Positions 7,020 through 8,975 of a stretch of 8,975 nt of DNA are shown in pieces. Every line of letters begins with the position of its first letter. Within the stretch, counting starts at the first letter, position 1. The DNA is from an uncultured Bacteroidota bacterium (lineage in GTDB: Bacteria > Bacteroidota > Bacteroidia > Chitinophagales > Chitinophagaceae). The notes under the pieces are model-generated. The model had not been told where the DNA came from and did not search any database. It worked only from the letters and a program-made list of their open reading frames with translations. Location: NCBI GenBank assembly GCA_946479535.1, contig CAMLGP010000070.1, positions 1 to 8,975 on the forward strand, written 5' to 3'. The translations under genes were made by a program, and so were the position numbers.

Positions 7020-7943
7020 ATGCGATTCAAGCTTGCTATTCTGTTCTTTCTTCTCAACCTGTTATTTACCAGGTCCATAGTAGCTCAAACCATTTCAAAA
7101 GAAGAATTGATATTTCTTACTTCAGAATGGAAAGGTGAAAGGTTTCCGGATGGGAGGCCAAAAATTTCAGACGATCTTTTAGAAAGGGCAAAACACATAA
7201 TGATTGATGATGCCTGGACTGTATTAAAAAATGAAGGCTACCTGAATCAGTTTGAAGGGAACTGGAAAACCGTTAACGATACTTCAATGACAGGCCGTGC
7301 AGTTACAGCTATGTATATGCCCAGCCGGCCAGATGTTGAGAAGAATATAAAAGAAAGGGGAGCCAGGCAGGGCAGGAAAGGAAATACCAATTCATGGCCA
7401 ATTGATATATTAACCAGGGGTGATCTATATGTTGCAGATGCTTTTGGGAAAATTAGTGGCGGGGGTATCATGGGGGCTACCCTTGCGAATTCTATTTATA
7501 GTAAATCAGGTAATGGTGTTGTCTTTGACGGAGCATCCAGGGATTTACAGGAGATAAGAAATATAAAAGGATTTAATGCTTTTGTTCGGGACTTCCATCC
7601 TTCATTTACGGAACAAATGGTATTGATGGGGCTCAATACGCCTATCCGTATTGGGAATGCTATGGTGCTCCCGGGAGATCTGGTGATTGCGAATAAGGAA
7701 GGAGTTCTTTTTATCCCGGCCCACATGGCCGAAGAAGTAGTTAATACCTCTGAATTTGTTATCCGGAAAGACCAATTTGGATTTGAAATGGTCAGGAGTG
7801 GTAAATATAGCACCGGGGAAATAGATAGCCAATGGAATGAAGAAATTAAAACCGGGTTTTTAAAGTGGTTGGAAAAGCATCCGGAATTAGGAAAAATGAC
7901 CCGTGCAGAACTGGATAGAGTAATGAGTAAAAGAACCTGGTAA
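7020..7943 (+). CDS. RraA-like protein (HMG/CHA-aldolase superfamily) with signal peptide, putative 2-keto acid aldolase
   Basis: A protein of 307 residues. Residues 1-22 form a signal peptide (MRFKLAILFFLLNLLF..., with IVAQT at the end), which is unusual because most RraA-fold proteins are cytoplasmic. The body carries the RraA/HMG-CHA-aldolase core: TGRAVTAMYM (about 91-100), RGDLYVADAFG (about 133-143), GGGIMGATLAN (147-157), DGASRD (170-175, with Arg174 and Asp175 matching the substrate and metal residues of class II pyruvate aldolases), and VLPGDLVIANKEGVLFIP (216-233). Flanks of about 50 residues at each end make it longer than the usual 160-230. Despite the old names RNase E regulator and menaquinone methyltransferase, relatives beside sugar-acid genes are better read as pyruvate-releasing aldolases or related lyases. 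It starts 34 bases after the beta-helix gene and ends the plus-strand unit. The enzymatic role is inferred from motifs and context. Confidence 0.83.
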   Translation: MRFKLAILFFLLNLLFTRSIVAQTISKEELIFLTSEWKGERFPDGRPKISDDLLERAKHIMIDDAWTVLKNEGYLNQFEGNWKTVNDTSMTGRAVTAMYMPSRPDVEKNIKERGARQGRKGNTNSWPIDILTRGDLYVADAFGKISGGGIMGATLANSIYSKSGNGVVFDGASRDLQEIRNIKGFNAFVRDFHPSFTEQMVLMGLNTPIRIGNAMVLPGDLVIANKEGVLFIPAHMAEEVVNTSEFVIRKDQFGFEMVRSGKYSTGEIDSQWNEEIKTGFLKWLEKHPELGKMTRAELDRVMSKRTW

Positions 7944-7947
7944 AAAA

Positions 7948-7984
7948 AACCGGATTGTTGTTTAAAGAAAACAACAATCCGGTT
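7948..7984 (-). terminator. Intrinsic terminator between convergent genes, best formed for the minus-strand dehydratase gene
   Basis: A perfect 16-bp inverted repeat (arms 7948-7963 and 7969-7984, starting AACCGGATTG) surrounds a 5-base loop. A run of eight A at 7942-7949 becomes a U tract directly after the hairpin in minus-strand RNA, which suits termination of the dehydratase transcript, 13 bases past its stop codon. In plus-strand RNA the hairpin is followed by GAGGGTG rather than a U run, so termination of the RraA-side transcript would be weaker. The TAA stop of the RraA-like gene (7941-7943) merges into the same A run. Confidence 0.85.
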
Positions 7985-7997
7985 GAGGGTGTACTTT

Positions 7998-8975
7998 TTA
8001 TTCAAAGAATGGCACTCCGGGGGTGGCATATTTCTTCAAACCTTCTACATTTATATCTACTCCAATTCCTGGTTTATCAGACACAACCAGAAATCCTTTT
8101 TCTATAAAAGGTTTATCATAAGTAACAATTTCTTTCCACTTCGGCTGCGTATCACTTAATGTTTGCCATTCAAGTATGTGAAAATTGGGAACAGAAGCGC
8201 AAACATGAGCAGAGGCCATGGCTCCCAAAAATGATCCAACCATATGGGGTGAGAATGGTGTATAATAAGCGTTGGCAAGAGCTGCAATTCGCTGGCCTTC
8301 TCCCAATCCTCCGCACTTTTGCAAATCAGGCATGATAAGATCAATGGCTGCTTCAGACAGCAATCTTGTATAGCCGTAAGTAAGATAAAAGTTCTCGCCA
8401 CCACAAATAGGAGTACTGGTCTCCTGTGTAATTGATTTATAGGCATCAACATTGTCTGCTGGAACCGGCTCTTCCAGCCACATAAGATTTAAAGGCTCCA
8501 TTACCTTTGCCACTTTGCGGCCTGTGGGTGCATCATATCTTCCGTGCATGTCTACACATATATCAATATGAGGTCCCACCGCTTTTCTAACTGCTTCTAT
8601 GGAGTTAAACATTCTTTCTACTTCAGCCAGGCTTGCCGTCCAATTATAACGGTCAAATTTGTTGGGATCAGTAGCAGAGTCAATATCAAATTTAACAGCA
8701 GTATAACCCCTTGCAACTGCTTCCTTTGCTGCTTTTGCATAATCCTCAGGCCCGGGATTGCGAACGGCGTATAACTCTGTATCGCAATATACCCTTACCT
8801 TATCCCTGAACTTACCACCTAATAATTGATAAACAGGTAAGTTCAGTGCTTTGCCGCACAGATCCCACAATGCTGCATCAAATGCGCTCAATACAGCTAC
8901 ATACATGCCTGATTGTGCACCGCCAAAAAATGCCTGTTTGCGGAATTCTTCAAAAATACGGTTGGGGGTCAATGG
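7998..8975 (-). CDS. Enolase-superfamily (mandelate racemase/muconate lactonizing group) sugar-acid dehydratase, 5' end outside the window
   Basis: The frame is open to the right edge and ends at the stop at 7998-8000. It gives about 325 C-terminal residues, so perhaps 55-90 of the N-terminal capping domain are missing. Numbered from the TTG codon at 8972, the barrel shows a KFD motif at 94-96, metal ligands Asp141 (VDMHGRYD), Glu167 or Glu168 (WLEEP) and Glu193 (CGGEN), then Asp216 (PDLQKCGG) and His243 (SPHMVGS), which form the His-Asp dyad, and Glu268 in HILEW. This is the mandelate-racemase layout. Most members beside lactonase genes dehydrate sugar acids to 2-keto-3-deoxy acids, while racemase or epimerase activity is a minor alternative. 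It converges on the RraA-like gene and has its own terminator. Whether it carries an export signal cannot be seen, because its start is cut off. Confidence 0.88.
   Translation of the reverse strand, partial: PLTPNRIFEEFRKQAFFGGAQSGMYVAVLSAFDAALWDLCGKALNLPVYQLLGGKFRDKVRVYCDTELYAVRNPGPEDYAKAAKEAVARGYTAVKFDIDSATDPNKFDRYNWTASLAEVERMFNSIEAVRKAVGPHIDICVDMHGRYDAPTGRKVAKVMEPLNLMWLEEPVPADNVDAYKSITQETSTPICGGENFYLTYGYTRLLSEAAIDLIMPDLQKCGGLGEGQRIAALANAYYTPFSPHMVGSFLGAMASAHVCASVPNFHILEWQTLSDTQPKWKEIVTYDKPFIEKGFLVVSDKPGIGVDINVEGLKKYATPGVPFFE

Noticed and set aside
7496..8029. Open frame of 177 codons on the minus strand opposite the RraA-like gene
   Set aside because: It lies antisense to a gene with clear family motifs, crosses the terminator hairpin, and its product has no recognisable domain pattern.
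1..8975. Search for insertion sequences, direct repeats, CRISPR arrays, tRNAs and riboswitches
   Set aside because: By eye no such structures were found, and coding genes fill nearly all of the window, with the longest gap 155 bases.

Overview
The window looks like a piece of a Bacteroidota chromosome, probably Chitinophagaceae or a close relative. This is inferred from several signs. The DNA is AT-rich, start codons lack clear Shine-Dalgarno sequences, and a Bacteroidota-type promoter (TTTG, 19 nt, TATTTATG) lies upstream of one gene. Most proteins carry export signals. No mobile element, tRNA, rRNA or CRISPR array was seen.

Layout. Bases 2-169 (+) hold the last 55 codons of a gene that may encode a small dimeric alpha/beta-barrel protein. 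Its end overlaps the end of an HxlR-type regulator on the minus strand by 7 bases. The minus strand then carries, in transcription order, a small secreted lipocalin-like protein (2902-3243), a PQQ-dependent dehydrogenase with an inserted cytochrome c domain (584-2851) and the HxlR regulator (163-564). They look like one transcription unit. A 155-bp divergent intergenic region (3244-3398) separates it from a plus-strand unit of three genes. These are a cupin-cupin-SMP-30 lactonase fusion (3399-5339), a secreted right-handed beta-helix protein (5345-6985) and an RraA-like protein with a signal peptide (7020-7943). A 16-bp perfect hairpin (7948-7984) follows. Then comes the 3' part of an enolase-superfamily sugar-acid dehydratase on the minus strand (7998-8975), which runs off the window.

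How the genes may work together (inference). The set reads as an oxidative, non-phosphorylative route for a sugar or uronate-containing glycan. The beta-helix protein would act on the polymer. The PQQ enzyme would oxidise a sugar to a lactone, and the SMP-30 domain would open the lactone. The enolase-family enzyme would dehydrate the sugar acid to a 2-keto-3-deoxy acid, and the RraA-like protein would cleave that acid as an aldolase. One of the two cupins resembles KdgF, which acts on unsaturated uronates. The unusual point is location: oxidation, lactone opening and the RraA-like step all appear to be outside the cytoplasm. The substrate cannot be named from sequence alone.
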